Source of the DNA: an uncultured Flavobacteriales bacterium
GTDB taxonomy: Bacteria > Bacteroidota > Bacteroidia > Flavobacteriales_D > Crocinitomicaceae
Assembly (NCBI GenBank): GCA_913054135.1
Contig: CAJXJK010000017.1
Coordinates: 1-64,000, forward strand
DNA length: 64,000 nt
Direction of reading: 5' to 3'
Of the stretch, positions 1 through 9,700 are shown one piece after another. Numbering within the stretch: position 1 is the first letter of the stretch; each line of letters starts with the position of its first letter. The notes below the pieces were generated by a model. It was not told the DNA's origin. It saw only the letters and a program-made list of their open reading frames with translations, and did not search any database. The position numbers were made by a program, and so were the translations under genes.

Positions 1-235
1 CTCCACCTTGTAATACATTTACAAACTGATCGTAAGAAACAGAGTTTGTAATGAATGCACCAGAAAGTGATGGCCACTGATTTCTGTGATTTAAATTAAT
101 TCTAGGACACCCATGTGATCCAGCCAAAGCAGGATTCAAATAAATTGGATTCGCGTAGAATTGCGTGAATTCAGGATCTTGTGCAAAACTTTGCATAGAT
201 GCTAAAACTGCCAAAATTGTAAAAATTCTCTTCAT
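1..235 (-). CDS. PorP/SprF family T9SS membrane protein (partial, N-terminus only)
   Basis: Not in the ORF track because it runs off the left edge. Reading the minus strand from an ATG at 235 gives a signal peptide (MKRIFTILAVLASMQSFAQ) followed by QDPEFTQFYANPIYLNPALA, the typical start of mature PorP/SprF proteins, and then a Gly/Arg/Asn-rich stretch with RINLNHRNQW. The PorP/SprF family forms outer-membrane beta-barrels that work with T9SS and gliding, often beside a surface-protein gene. About 78 codons are visible out of a usual 300 or so. It starts 31 bp after the stop of the sigma-linked PorP fusion and on the same strand, so it probably belongs to that operon. Family is confident; its partner is unknown. 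Confidence 0.85.
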   Translation of the reverse strand, partial: MKRIFTILAVLASMQSFAQDPEFTQFYANPIYLNPALAGSHGCPRINLNHRNQWPSLSGAFITNSVSYDQFVNVLQGG

Positions 236-266
236 AACCTCTCGTTTTTGTCCTTAGCTAAATCTG

Positions 267-2003
267 TTATTTTTTAATTGCACCATTAAATCTGATACCA
301 ATGTTGTGTGAACCAATCTGGCTGTCCATAAGGGTACTGTATGTGTGATCGTATTGATATATTACCTTGAAATGCTCAAACTTTAATCCTGCTGAAGCTG
401 TAAAGTCTTTCTTATGTGAAATTGAACCTCCTACCGTGAAGAAGCCGAATCTCAAATTAGCACCAGCCCAAACCTCTTGACGATTTGCATATTGGTGATA
501 AGCTGCAAATGGGCTTGCCGAGATAGTTCTCTTTCCGTTAACTGGATCATTTTCAAAATCAATCCCAACTAATCCATTCACTAATAATGGTGAAGCCGTT
601 GGAGTCGCATAACCTTCTTTGTTGTAAACATTTTCAAAATGTCTATTCAAGTTATCTACCGAGAATCCTGCGTAGAATTTGTTAGCATTAATCATGAAGC
701 CTGCGCCGTAATCTTTATACCAATGTTTTTGAACACCTAACATTTGAGGTTCGGCTGGAGTATTTAAGATTCTACCTCTCTCCATTTCTAATTGGCTTTC
801 AGGAGCTAATTTTTGACCGTTTGCATTTAACATCCCTAAAGTCACTTTAATTGCAGGTTCAAACACCACATTATCTCCAAACAAGATTTTAGGTGAGTAA
901 ATCAAGCTCATGTTGTAATCGTTATACTGTCCGTACTGGTAGTCTTTAACATTAGCAACAATTCCAACTCCACCTTTCATTTTTCTCACATAGCTATCAA
1001 ATGACATGGTCATGTTTTGAGAGTTTTGATCTGTACCTAACCATTGGCTTCTGTAATTCATTTCAAATCTTGAAGTATTCAACCCTCCAGCAAATGCTGG
1101 ATTGAAAGACAATACAGATGAATTTGGAATCAAGATGTCTGGATCTCTAAGGTTGGTAAGGTTAGTAGGCGGTACATCAAATGCATTCTCTACTTTGTTC
1201 CAGAAACGCTTCAATTTATTTTGCCAAGAGCTAAAATCATAGCTTACGTTCTTAGCTACATCAAAAGGAAGTTCAGTTAATTCAGGGTTATCGGCATACT
1301 GAGCATTTAATCCATCATTCTCAAACTTATTCAGCTCATCATTGAATGCGTTCTTATTCTCAGCATTTGGATTAGCCACAAAACCATTGGTAAAGTCAGC
1401 TTCAAATGTTGAAGCCTGATTACCGTTTTGATCAATTGGGTTTCCGTTTGCGTCAAAACGAACATTTGAATTTGTACCGTTCTGATTAGCATTAACGAAC
1501 TGGCTGATCACGTTCGAATTTGAGTTTTCATATCCAAAACCATTAAGCGCTAATTGATTTGCTTGAGTTCCGTCATTAAAACTATGATAGTTATAATCAT
1601 TTTCTAAATCAGATGTATTTTTAGTTTCAGCAATTAACTGATTTGAATTCTGTAAAAGTGAGTTATTATCATTCTCTGAGAATTGAGAAGAATTAGTGTT
1701 TAGTTCTGTAGATCCAGAACCATTATAAATAAGATAAGTTGAACCTAACAATAAGAATACAACTGCTGCTGCAGCTGACCAACCGATCCATCCGGCTGCG
1801 AATCTATTATCTTTCTGAAGTGCGTCAGCATTTGGGTATGTGAAAGCTTCGTTTTGAACGAAGGCATTGTTCCAAGCATCAGCTTCAACTTCAAACTCAG
1901 GGTGTTGAACAAGGAAATTCTCAAAGGCATCCATCTCTGTCCCAGAGAGGTTCCCTTCCTTGTAGTCAAACATCCACCTGTCAAAATTTTCAGGAATATT
2001 CAT
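267..2003 (-). CDS. Anti-sigma-like protein fused to a PorP/SprF outer-membrane domain (candidate trans-envelope anti-sigma factor)
   Basis: A 578-residue protein with four parts. Residues 1-70 are a soluble acidic helical segment (RWMFDYKEGNLS...) like the cytoplasmic end of Bacteroidota anti-sigma factors, with no zinc-binding His/Cys motif. Residues about 71-94 are one hydrophobic helix (WIGWSAAAAVVFLLLGSTYL). Residues about 95-285 are an Asn/Gln/Ser-rich, probably disordered linker. Residues about 290-578 are a complete PorP/SprF-type domain (SFNPAFAGG, NYRSQW, strands ending GIRFNGAIKK). There is no signal peptide, so the N-terminus should be cytoplasmic with the helix in the inner membrane, leaving the C-terminal barrel for the outer membrane. 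The start overlaps the stop of the ECF sigma gene by 4 bp (ATGA), the classic sigma/anti-sigma arrangement. Known parallel: dual membrane-spanning anti-sigma factors (Dma) paired with ECF21-type sigmas in Bacteroides. The function here is inferred. Confidence 0.75.
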   Translation of the reverse strand: MNIPENFDRWMFDYKEGNLSGTEMDAFENFLVQHPEFEVEADAWNNAFVQNEAFTYPNADALQKDNRFAAGWIGWSAAAAVVFLLLGSTYLIYNGSGSTELNTNSSQFSENDNNSLLQNSNQLIAETKNTSDLENDYNYHSFNDGTQANQLALNGFGYENSNSNVISQFVNANQNGTNSNVRFDANGNPIDQNGNQASTFEADFTNGFVANPNAENKNAFNDELNKFENDGLNAQYADNPELTELPFDVAKNVSYDFSSWQNKLKRFWNKVENAFDVPPTNLTNLRDPDILIPNSSVLSFNPAFAGGLNTSRFEMNYRSQWLGTDQNSQNMTMSFDSYVRKMKGGVGIVANVKDYQYGQYNDYNMSLIYSPKILFGDNVVFEPAIKVTLGMLNANGQKLAPESQLEMERGRILNTPAEPQMLGVQKHWYKDYGAGFMINANKFYAGFSVDNLNRHFENVYNKEGYATPTASPLLVNGLVGIDFENDPVNGKRTISASPFAAYHQYANRQEVWAGANLRFGFFTVGGSISHKKDFTASAGLKFEHFKVIYQYDHTYSTLMDSQIGSHNIGIRFNGAIKK

Positions 2004-2488
2004 ACGAGTATTGTTAGATCTTTTAACTGTTTTTTAATCTTATTTCGGGCTCTAAACAAGTACACTTTAACCTGAGCTTCACTCAAGTCTAGAATTTCTC
2101 CTATTTCTTTGTAATTGTATCCTTCTAAATCTCTAAGAAGAATGATTGATTTTTGAACTGGTGGTAATTGACTTAATGTTTTTTGAATCACTTCTTGCAT
2201 CTCGTAAGACTTAGCATGTGATTCTTGCACTTGCGTAGAAGTAATTTCATCAGAATAAGTCATTCGACTTTTCTTCTTCATAAAATTAATCATGGCGTTA
2301 TGCGCACAAGTAAATAACCAAGGTTTAACTTTTTCAGTTTCTACCTTTTTTCTGTTCTTCCATAATTTCTCAAAAACGTCTTGTACAATATCGCTTGCAT
2401 CTTCTTTATGCTGAAGATACTTTAGCGCATAGCCATAAAGCCTACCGGAGTATTCTTTAACTGCCATATTGTATTCTCGTCTATTCAA
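2000..2488 (-). CDS. ECF-type RNA polymerase sigma factor
   Basis: A 162-residue sigma-70 family protein with only regions 2 and 4. Region 2 is at about residues 10-75 (DASDIVQDVFEKLWKN, then KPWLFTCAHNAMINFMKK). Region 4 is at about 100-158 with the helix-turn-helix YNYKEIGEILDLSEAQVKVY followed by RARNKIKKQL. The first codon is TTG; an in-frame ATG lies 21 bases downstream at 2467. I keep the TTG because the extra residues (MNRREYNMAVKEYS) resemble the EYN...V..Y start that I recall from related Bacteroidota ECF factors, but this is not certain. It overlaps the downstream anti-sigma-like fusion by 4 bp, so the two should be co-translated. It probably belongs near the ECF21 group. Its target genes cannot be read from the window. 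Confidence 0.88.
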   Translation of the reverse strand: MNRREYNMAVKEYSGRLYGYALKYLQHKEDASDIVQDVFEKLWKNRKKVETEKVKPWLFTCAHNAMINFMKKKSRMTYSDEITSTQVQESHAKSYEMQEVIQKTLSQLPPVQKSIILLRDLEGYNYKEIGEILDLSEAQVKVYLFRARNKIKKQLKDLTILV

Positions 2489-2685
2489 AAAATCTGGTTT
2501 TAATCAATCTAGGTTTCCCTTTCAAACAGCTAAAACAATCTAACTACTCTAAAAGTTACACTGATTTATATTTTTTTTAACGTGGTATTAACTACAAGTT
2601 ACGAAAATTATAGCTAAAGTGTTCTATTCATTGGTTTTTTACTACTTTAGTAAGGCAATAAAAAAACCCAAATAAAATTTAATTC

Positions 2686-4455
2686 ATGGAAGTAAAACGA
2701 TTATTTGACATCCCTTATTATCAGAACGAAAAATTTCCGCAAGAAGATGCATTCGCGGATAAAGTTGTTGGAGACTGGGTAAAAGTTTCAACACAACAGT
2801 ATATTGACTATGCAAATAATGTCAGTAGAGCTTTAATAAAGTTAGGTGTTCAGCCTGGTGATAAAATTGCAATGATTTCAAACAATCGCTCTGAATGGAA
2901 CATCTGCGACATAGGAATTCAGCAAGTTGGTGCCATTAGTGTACCGGTTTATCCAACAATTGATTCTGCGTCTTACGCGTACATTTTCAATGATGCTAGT
3001 GTGAAGCTTTGTATTGTATCTGACCAAGAGTTGGCAGATAAAGTTGCTTCAATCAGACCAGAAGTATCTACTTTAACTGAAGTTTATTCATTTGTTGACT
3101 GTAAAGGAACTATCAATTGGAAGGAATTAAGTGAAGGACCTAATGCAGAATTAGATGCTGAATTAGAAAAAAGAAAGGCAGCTATAAAAGGTGATGATCT
3201 TGTGACACTTATTTATACTTCAGGAACAACAGGAAATCCGAAAGGAGTAATGTTATCTCATAACAATTTACTAAGTAATGTAAAAGCTTGTGAACCAAGA
3301 CTACCTGTAGGAAGTGACGCTAAGTCGCTAAGCTTTTTACCAGTATGTCACGTATTTGAAAGAATGCTTTTGTATTTGTACCAATATACTGGTGTATCTA
3401 TTTATTTTGCTGAAAGCATTGACACCATTGGAGATAACCTAAAAGAAGTTAAGCCAAACGTATTTACGGCAGTACCAAGATTATTAGAAAAAGTATTTGA
3501 TAAGATTGTTGCCAAAGGAGATGCATTAACTGGAATTAAGAGAAAATTGTTTTTCTGGGCGCTTTCTTTAGGTGAAGAATATGATGTTAGAGGAAAATCA
3601 GGATGGTATAACTTCAAATTGAAAATTGCCCGAAAATTAATCTTTAGTAAATGGCAAGAGGCCTTAGGTGGAAATGTAGAAGCAATTGCATGTGGTTCAG
3701 CAGCACTTCAACCAAGATTGGCTAGAGTATTCTTTGCCGCAGGGATTCCTGTAATGGAAGGTTATGGACTCACAGAGACCTCTCCTGTTTGTTCAGTAAA
3801 TATGGAGCTTAATAACAAAATCAAATTTGGTACAACAGGAACTGTCATTGATGGTGTAACTGTGAAAATTGCCGAATCAGATGGAGAAATTTTGGTTAAA
3901 GGACCGAACGTAATGTTAGGATATTACAATCAACCTGAAAAAACGGCTGAAGTAATTGACAAAGACGGATGGTTCCATACAGGAGATATAGGGATTTTAG
4001 AGGATGGAGAATATGTAAAAATCACTGATCGTAAGAAAGAAATGTTTAAGACATCAGGTGGTAAATATATCGCTCCGCAAGTGATGGAGAACAAATTCAA
4101 AGAGTCAAGGTTTATAGAGCAAATAATGGTAATTGGTGAGAACCAAAAAATGCCTGCAGCCCTAGTTGTTCCGGATATTGAATTCGTTAAAGAATGGGGA
4201 AAACGTAAGAACATTGATTTTGGATCAACTTACGAAGGGATGGCAAGTAACGAAGCTTTGAAAGATAGAATTGCAAAAGAAATTGAGCAGTACAATGAGA
4301 ACTTTGGTAAGTGGGAGCAAATTAAAGTATTTGAATTAGCTGCTAGCGCTTGGACAGTTGAAGGAGGTGAATTGACACCTACCATGAAACCGAAGAGAAA
4401 AGTGATCATGGCCAAATATGACCATCTAGTTCAAAAGATATACGCTAAGAAATAA
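2686..4455 (+). CDS. Long-chain fatty-acid-CoA ligase (AMP-forming)
   Basis: A 589-residue member of the ANL adenylate-forming superfamily that activates fatty acids with ATP and CoA. The P-loop-like AMP-binding signature YTSGTTGNPKGV is at residues 177-188. Further core motifs are GYGLTETSPV and, near the C-terminal hinge, GWFHTGDIG and DRKKEMFKTSGGKYIAP. The length and the C-terminal lid carrying the terminal Lys region (TPTMKPKRKV) fit the FadD15-like long-chain ligases common in Bacteroidota. There is no signal peptide, so it should be cytoplasmic or membrane-peripheral. It stands alone on the plus strand and is followed by a hairpin terminator. Substrate chain length cannot be told from sequence. 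Confidence 0.9.
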   Translation: MEVKRLFDIPYYQNEKFPQEDAFADKVVGDWVKVSTQQYIDYANNVSRALIKLGVQPGDKIAMISNNRSEWNICDIGIQQVGAISVPVYPTIDSASYAYIFNDASVKLCIVSDQELADKVASIRPEVSTLTEVYSFVDCKGTINWKELSEGPNAELDAELEKRKAAIKGDDLVTLIYTSGTTGNPKGVMLSHNNLLSNVKACEPRLPVGSDAKSLSFLPVCHVFERMLLYLYQYTGVSIYFAESIDTIGDNLKEVKPNVFTAVPRLLEKVFDKIVAKGDALTGIKRKLFFWALSLGEEYDVRGKSGWYNFKLKIARKLIFSKWQEALGGNVEAIACGSAALQPRLARVFFAAGIPVMEGYGLTETSPVCSVNMELNNKIKFGTTGTVIDGVTVKIAESDGEILVKGPNVMLGYYNQPEKTAEVIDKDGWFHTGDIGILEDGEYVKITDRKKEMFKTSGGKYIAPQVMENKFKESRFIEQIMVIGENQKMPAALVVPDIEFVKEWGKRKNIDFGSTYEGMASNEALKDRIAKEIEQYNENFGKWEQIKVFELAASAWTVEGGELTPTMKPKRKVIMAKYDHLVQKIYAKK

Positions 4456-4464
4456 ATTAAAGAT

Positions 4465-4497
4465 AAAAGGGAGGTTGAAAAACTTCCCTTTTTTTTT
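4465..4497. terminator. Rho-independent terminator between convergent genes
   Basis: AAAAGGGAGGTT-gaaa-AACTTCCCTTTT forms a 12-bp stem with one G:T wobble and a 4-base loop, followed by a T run. It lies just after the ligase stop. It also covers the end of nadC, which comes from the other side, so it may work in both directions. Confidence 0.85.
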
Positions 4498-5359
4498 AAA
4501 GATCAAATTCAGCCTTAAGACTTAAGTCCAGGCTTTGATATGAATGAGTCAATGCTCCTGAGGAAATGAAATCGACTCCTGTTTCGGCATATGCTCTTAG
4601 AGTGCTCTCATTGATACCACCTGAAGCTTCAGTTTCATAATGTGCGGTATCGATAATTTTTAAGGCCTCTACAATTTCTTCAGGCGAAAAATTATCCAAC
4701 ATAATTCTATCCACATCACCAACAGCTAGAACTTGCTTCACCTCATCAAGGTTTCTTGTTTCAATCTCTACTCTTAAATCTTTGCCATTTTTAGATAAAT
4801 ATTGATTGGTTCTTGTGATGGCATTTTTGATTCCTCCGGCATAATCGATATGATTATCTTTAATCATAATCATATCATAAAGAGCAAATCTATGATTGTT
4901 TCCTCCACCAATTAGAACTGCCCACTTTTCCATCAATCTAACACAAGGTGTTGTCTTTCTAGTATCCAATAGTTGGGTAGGTAAATCTTCTATTAAATGC
5001 GCCAGTTCATACGTTTTGGTAGCAATACCTGACATTCTTTGCATAAAGTTCAGTACTAATCTTTCTGAGCTCAATATAGATCTTGACGAACCTGACACAT
5101 GAAAAGCTATGTCTCCGGCCTTTACTTTAGAACCGTCTTCAATAAGAACCTCAACTAAGAGATCAGGGTCTACTCTATTGAATATCATTTTAGCCAACTC
5201 AACTCCAGCGAGTATTCCGTCATCCTTAACTAACAACCTCGCCTTACCTGTTCCATCTTCTGGCACTGTGGCCAATGATGTATGATCACCATCTCCTAAA
5301 TCTTCTCTGAGCGCAAAATCTACAATTTCTAGGATCTTTGATTCTTTAGGAATTTGCAT
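4496..5359 (-). CDS. nadC: Nicotinate-nucleotide pyrophosphorylase (quinolinate phosphoribosyltransferase)
   Basis: A 287-residue enzyme that converts quinolinate and PRPP to nicotinate mononucleotide, CO2 and PPi in de novo NAD synthesis. Family signatures are clear: GDGDHTSLAT near the N-terminus, ERLVLNFMQRMSGIATKT (about 105-122), LLDTRKTTPCVRLMEKWAVLIGGGNNHR with the substrate-binding Arg and His residues (about 130-157), MIKDNHI, VEIETRNLDE and IMLDNFSPEE. The length is normal for the family. It starts 4 bp after the stop of the sigma-54-type response regulator on the same strand, so the two are probably co-transcribed, though no functional link is obvious. No nadA or nadB is visible in the window. 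Confidence 0.95.
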   Translation of the reverse strand: MQIPKESKILEIVDFALREDLGDGDHTSLATVPEDGTGKARLLVKDDGILAGVELAKMIFNRVDPDLLVEVLIEDGSKVKAGDIAFHVSGSSRSILSSERLVLNFMQRMSGIATKTYELAHLIEDLPTQLLDTRKTTPCVRLMEKWAVLIGGGNNHRFALYDMIMIKDNHIDYAGGIKNAITRTNQYLSKNGKDLRVEIETRNLDEVKQVLAVGDVDRIMLDNFSPEEIVEALKIIDTAHYETEASGGINESTLRAYAETGVDFISSGALTHSYQSLDLSLKAEFDL

Positions 5360-5363
5360 GATT

Positions 5364-6533
5364 CTATTTTGAGGTTACAAATGTCTTAACGTCTGCAGCT
5401 GTGATTTCAGATCCACAAAGAATAATAAGACGCTCAACAATATTTCTTAACTCTCTAATATTACCTGTCCAATTAACATCTTGTAAGGCTTTCAAAGCAT
5501 CATCCGAAAAAGTCTTTAATGCCATACCATGCTCTTGGCATAACTTTTCAATGAAGAAATTAGCTAAAAGTGGAATGTCCGTGGCTCTATCATTTAATGA
5601 AGGATTTGCAATAACGATAACAGAAAGTCTGTGATATAAATCTTCTCTGAACTGTCCGTCAGCAATCATTTTTCGAACATCTTTGTTCGTAGCCGCAACA
5701 ACTCTAGGATTCACCTTTATATCTTTTTCACCGCCTACTCTCGTAATTCTGTTTTCTTGAAGCGCTCTTAGAACTTTAGCCTGAGCCGAAGCGCTCATGT
5801 CACCTATTTCATCTAAAAACAGTGTTCCTTCAGTAGCCAATTCAAATTTCCCTTTCTTTTGCTTAATTGCAGATGTAAAGGCTCCTTTCTCATGACCAAA
5901 TAATTCTGATTCAATCAATTCAGAAGGGATTGCAGCACAATTCACCTCAACAAATGGTCCTTTTCGTCTGTTTGATTGATCATGTAATTGACGAGCTATT
6001 AATTCTTTCCCAGATCCATTTGGTCCGGTGATCATAACTCTTGCATCTGAAGGCGCAACTTTTTCAATCATCTCTCTGATTTCTTGAATCGGTTTTGACT
6101 CTCCAACTATGCTTGAATGCTTTGATTGTCTTCTAATTACTTTTTTCAGAACTTTAGTTTCTTCAACTAAATCAGTTTTTTCTAAAGCGTTCTTGATTGT
6201 CACCAAGATTCTATTTAAATCCAAAGGTTTTTCAATAAAATCATAAGCTCCATTTCTGATTGACTCAACAGCTGTTTCAATGTTCCCGTGTCCAGAAATC
6301 ATGATAATTGGTGTTTCGAGTCCGTCATTCTTGAGATTTGTCAAAACTTCCATACCATCCATTTGCGGCATTTTAATATCGCAAAAGATGACATCATATG
6401 CGTTTGCTTTAGCTTCTTTCACTCCAGCAATTCCGTCTTCAACAGCTTCAACTTCGTAATTTTCAAATTCAAGAATTTCTTTCAATGTTCTTCTGATGCT
6501 TCTTTCATCATCAATTATCAGAATTTTTGACAT
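5364..6533 (-). CDS. Sigma-54-dependent response regulator lacking a DNA-binding domain
   Basis: A 389-residue NtrC-type regulator. Residues 1-120 are a receiver domain with phospho-acceptor Asp52 (FCDIKMPQMDG) and Lys102 (EKPLD). Residues about 142-370 are an AAA+ sigma-54 activator domain: Walker A GPNGSGKE (170-177), the sigma-54 contact loop GAFTSA (217-222) where GAFTGA is usual, Walker B GTLFLDEIGD, and an arginine-finger region (FREDLYHRL). The protein ends about 12 residues after the AAA+ domain (EITAADVKTFVTSK), so the usual Fis-type helix-turn-helix is absent. It may activate sigma-54 from solution or through a partner. No histidine kinase gene is adjacent. nadC follows 4 bp downstream. 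Confidence 0.9.
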   Translation of the reverse strand: MSKILIIDDERSIRRTLKEILEFENYEVEAVEDGIAGVKEAKANAYDVIFCDIKMPQMDGMEVLTNLKNDGLETPIIMISGHGNIETAVESIRNGAYDFIEKPLDLNRILVTIKNALEKTDLVEETKVLKKVIRRQSKHSSIVGESKPIQEIREMIEKVAPSDARVMITGPNGSGKELIARQLHDQSNRRKGPFVEVNCAAIPSELIESELFGHEKGAFTSAIKQKKGKFELATEGTLFLDEIGDMSASAQAKVLRALQENRITRVGGEKDIKVNPRVVAATNKDVRKMIADGQFREDLYHRLSVIVIANPSLNDRATDIPLLANFFIEKLCQEHGMALKTFSDDALKALQDVNWTGNIRELRNIVERLIILCGSEITAADVKTFVTSK

Positions 6534-6752
6534 ATATCTGCTTTTATTTAGAGAGTCTTTGGGCCGATAAATATAGGCATATTTTTGTTGATTCTGAGAT
6601 AAAATTTCTCATCTCAAAGGCTTGAAATTGAACTCGTCTCAAAAGACATTTTTAACATCCCAACAAAGACTTGTATAATATTGATGCTTTGGACGTCTAA
6701 GAATTGTATATGCCTTTATTATTAGGTATATTGAGAACCTCAAATCATCTCC

Positions 6753-9700
6753 ATGAAAACTATTAAGTCTTTAACAGGTCTTGCTACCTTACTATTATTC
6801 TTTTCACCTACCCTCAATGCTCAAGATGTTTTAACTGGACACGAAGCAGCTGCTGTTTTTCAAAAAGCAGAGATTGTTAGAACCAGTAAATACTCGACCG
6901 CCCCATCTTTTATAAAGTTCAAAGCCAATGAACGAATAGATTTTGACGACTTTCAGACTTGGACAAAATCAGCAATGAAACTTGATGCGGGAATGGGATT
7001 CACTCTATTAAGCACAGAGAAAGATCGCCTGGGGCAAAAACATTATCGATACCAACAAACGTGGAATGGAAAATTGATTGAACATGCAAAATGGATTGTT
7101 CACGTGCATAACGATAAGGTCATTTCAATGAATGGATTAATTTTTTCATCCATTCAAAGTTCTAATGCTGCAACCTTGAGTGAATCAATTGCCTTAAATC
7201 AAGCCACCGATTTTATAGCGGCCGACTTATATAAATGGGAAATTGAAATAGAAGAAGAACACGTAAAGAGAGAAAGCGGTAACCCTGATGCAACTTATTT
7301 TCCTTCAGGAGAGTTGTTGTATGTCAGTTCTGGCGGATCTTATGCCCCATCTTCATATCGATTGGCGTACAAATTCAATATTTACGCACACACACCTGTT
7401 TCTCGACATGATATTTATGTAGATGCCAGTAATGGAGAAATCATTTATGTGAACGAAGTGTTTCACTCTATTGACGTCCCTGGTACAGCTGAAACCGCAT
7501 ATAGTGGGTCACAAACAATTATTGCTGATAGCTTTGGTGGATCTTACAGATTAAGAGAGACCACTAGAGGAAATGGAGTGAACACTTATGACATGAATGA
7601 AGGAACCAATTATGGAAATGCGGTGGACTTCGTTGATGATGATAACATTTGGAACAATGCTAATGCCGATTTAGATGAATATGCAACTGACGCTCATTGG
7701 GGAGCAGAAATGACTTATGACTATTACTGGTTAGAACATCAAAGAAATTCAATTGATGACAATGGGTTCGCCTTGAATAGCTATGTTCATTATGATGTGG
7801 AATATGCGAATGCTTTTTGGGATGGTCAAAGAATGACCTATGGTGACGGAAACGGAGGAACTTGGGATCCCCTCACCGCTCTTGATATTGCAGGTCACGA
7901 AGTAACACATGGACTTACGACATTCACAGCAGGTCTTGTTTATCAAGCAGAATCAGGTGCATTGAACGAATCTTTCTCGGACATTTTTGGAACTTCAATT
8001 GAAAATTTTGCCCGTCCTTTGAATTGGAATTGGGATATAGGAGAAGATATCGGGTCTCCCTTAAGATCAATGTCAAACCCAAATTCTTTCGGTGATCCTG
8101 ACACTTATTTCGGAACCAATTGGGCCAGCTTAACAGGTGGAGATAATGGAGGTGTTCATACTAACTCTGGAGTTCAAAACTTTTGGTACTATCTTTTAGT
8201 TGAAGGCGGAACTGGGACGAATGACAATTCAGACGCCTATACAGTTAATGGTTTAGGCTTTGAAGAGGCAAGTGACATTGCATTTAGAAATCTTACGGTT
8301 TACCTAACTGACAACTCTAATTATGCTGAGGCGAGATTTTATGCAATTCAGGCAGCCGTTGACTTATTTGGAGGGTGTACGCCTCAAGTTGAGGCAACAA
8401 CAAATGCTTGGTATGCAGTTGGGGTTGGACCTGAGTACGTATCAACAGTAATTGCAGATATGGATGCTCCATTGACATTAGGTTGTTCGGCACCTTTCAC
8501 TGTAGACTTCTCTAACCTTAGTTCAAACGGAACAACATTTGAATGGGACTTTGGAGATGGAAACACATCTACTGACATAAGTCCTTCACATACTTATTTA
8601 GCAGATGGACTTTATACAATTCAGCTTATAGCTGATGGAGGTTTATGCGGTATTGATACCACTGAATGGATTGACTTCATTTCTGTCGATCCTGTAAATC
8701 CATGTATAGTAAATATGCCAGACGCAGGAACCGGACCTATACAAACTGAGTGCAATGGAACCTTATTTGATTCTGGTGGAGCTTCAGATAATTATGGGGC
8801 TGATGAAGATGCACAAATTACCGTAGCACCATTGGGAGCGGCCACTGTTGATATTAACTTCGTTTTATTTGATGTTGAAGCAGGACAATCTGGAAGCTGT
8901 AATTATGATTACTTAGAAGTGTTTGATGGCCCAACAACGGCCTCTCCTTCCTTAGGAGTATTTTGCAATAACAACATCCCAACAACACTTAGTTCTACTG
9001 GAGAATCGTTGACCTTTCTTTTTCATTCAGATGGAGGAGTACAAGATGCGGGATTTCAAATTGATTGGAATTGCAACTACCCAACAGTTCCACCAACTGC
9101 TGATTACATTTCAGATACTGACACCACGTGTAATGGAGAAATCGCATTTACTGATTTAAGCTCGGACGGACCCAGTCAATGGCTTTGGGATTTCGGAGAT
9201 GGGAATACATCTACCGATCAAAACCCTACTCATGATTACACTGTCAACGGTGATTACACAGTCGTTTTAACGGTAACTAACCTAAATGGAAATGATTCAA
9301 AAACAGAAATTGATTTTATCCATGTTGATTTACCAGTAGCCCCAGGCGGAACTGGAGATAATATTTGTGAAAACCAAACTGCTGACCTCACGGCTATGAA
9401 TAATACCGGAGGTGATTTAATTTGGTTTGATTCACCAACAGGCGGCACACAGTTATTTAATGGGCCCAACTTCACAACCTCACCTTTAACAACTACGACT
9501 TCATTCTATGTTGAAGAATCAGTTACAGGTGCACAAGAGACTATGGGACCAGCTGATAACACATTTGGAACAGGTGGTTTTTTCAGTGGTGATCAGCATC
9601 TAGTATTTGATGTAACCGAACCATTGCTTTTGAAATCTGTGCTTGTGTATGCAGATGGCGCGGGAGATAGAATCATTGAATTGAGAGACAATTTTGGTGT

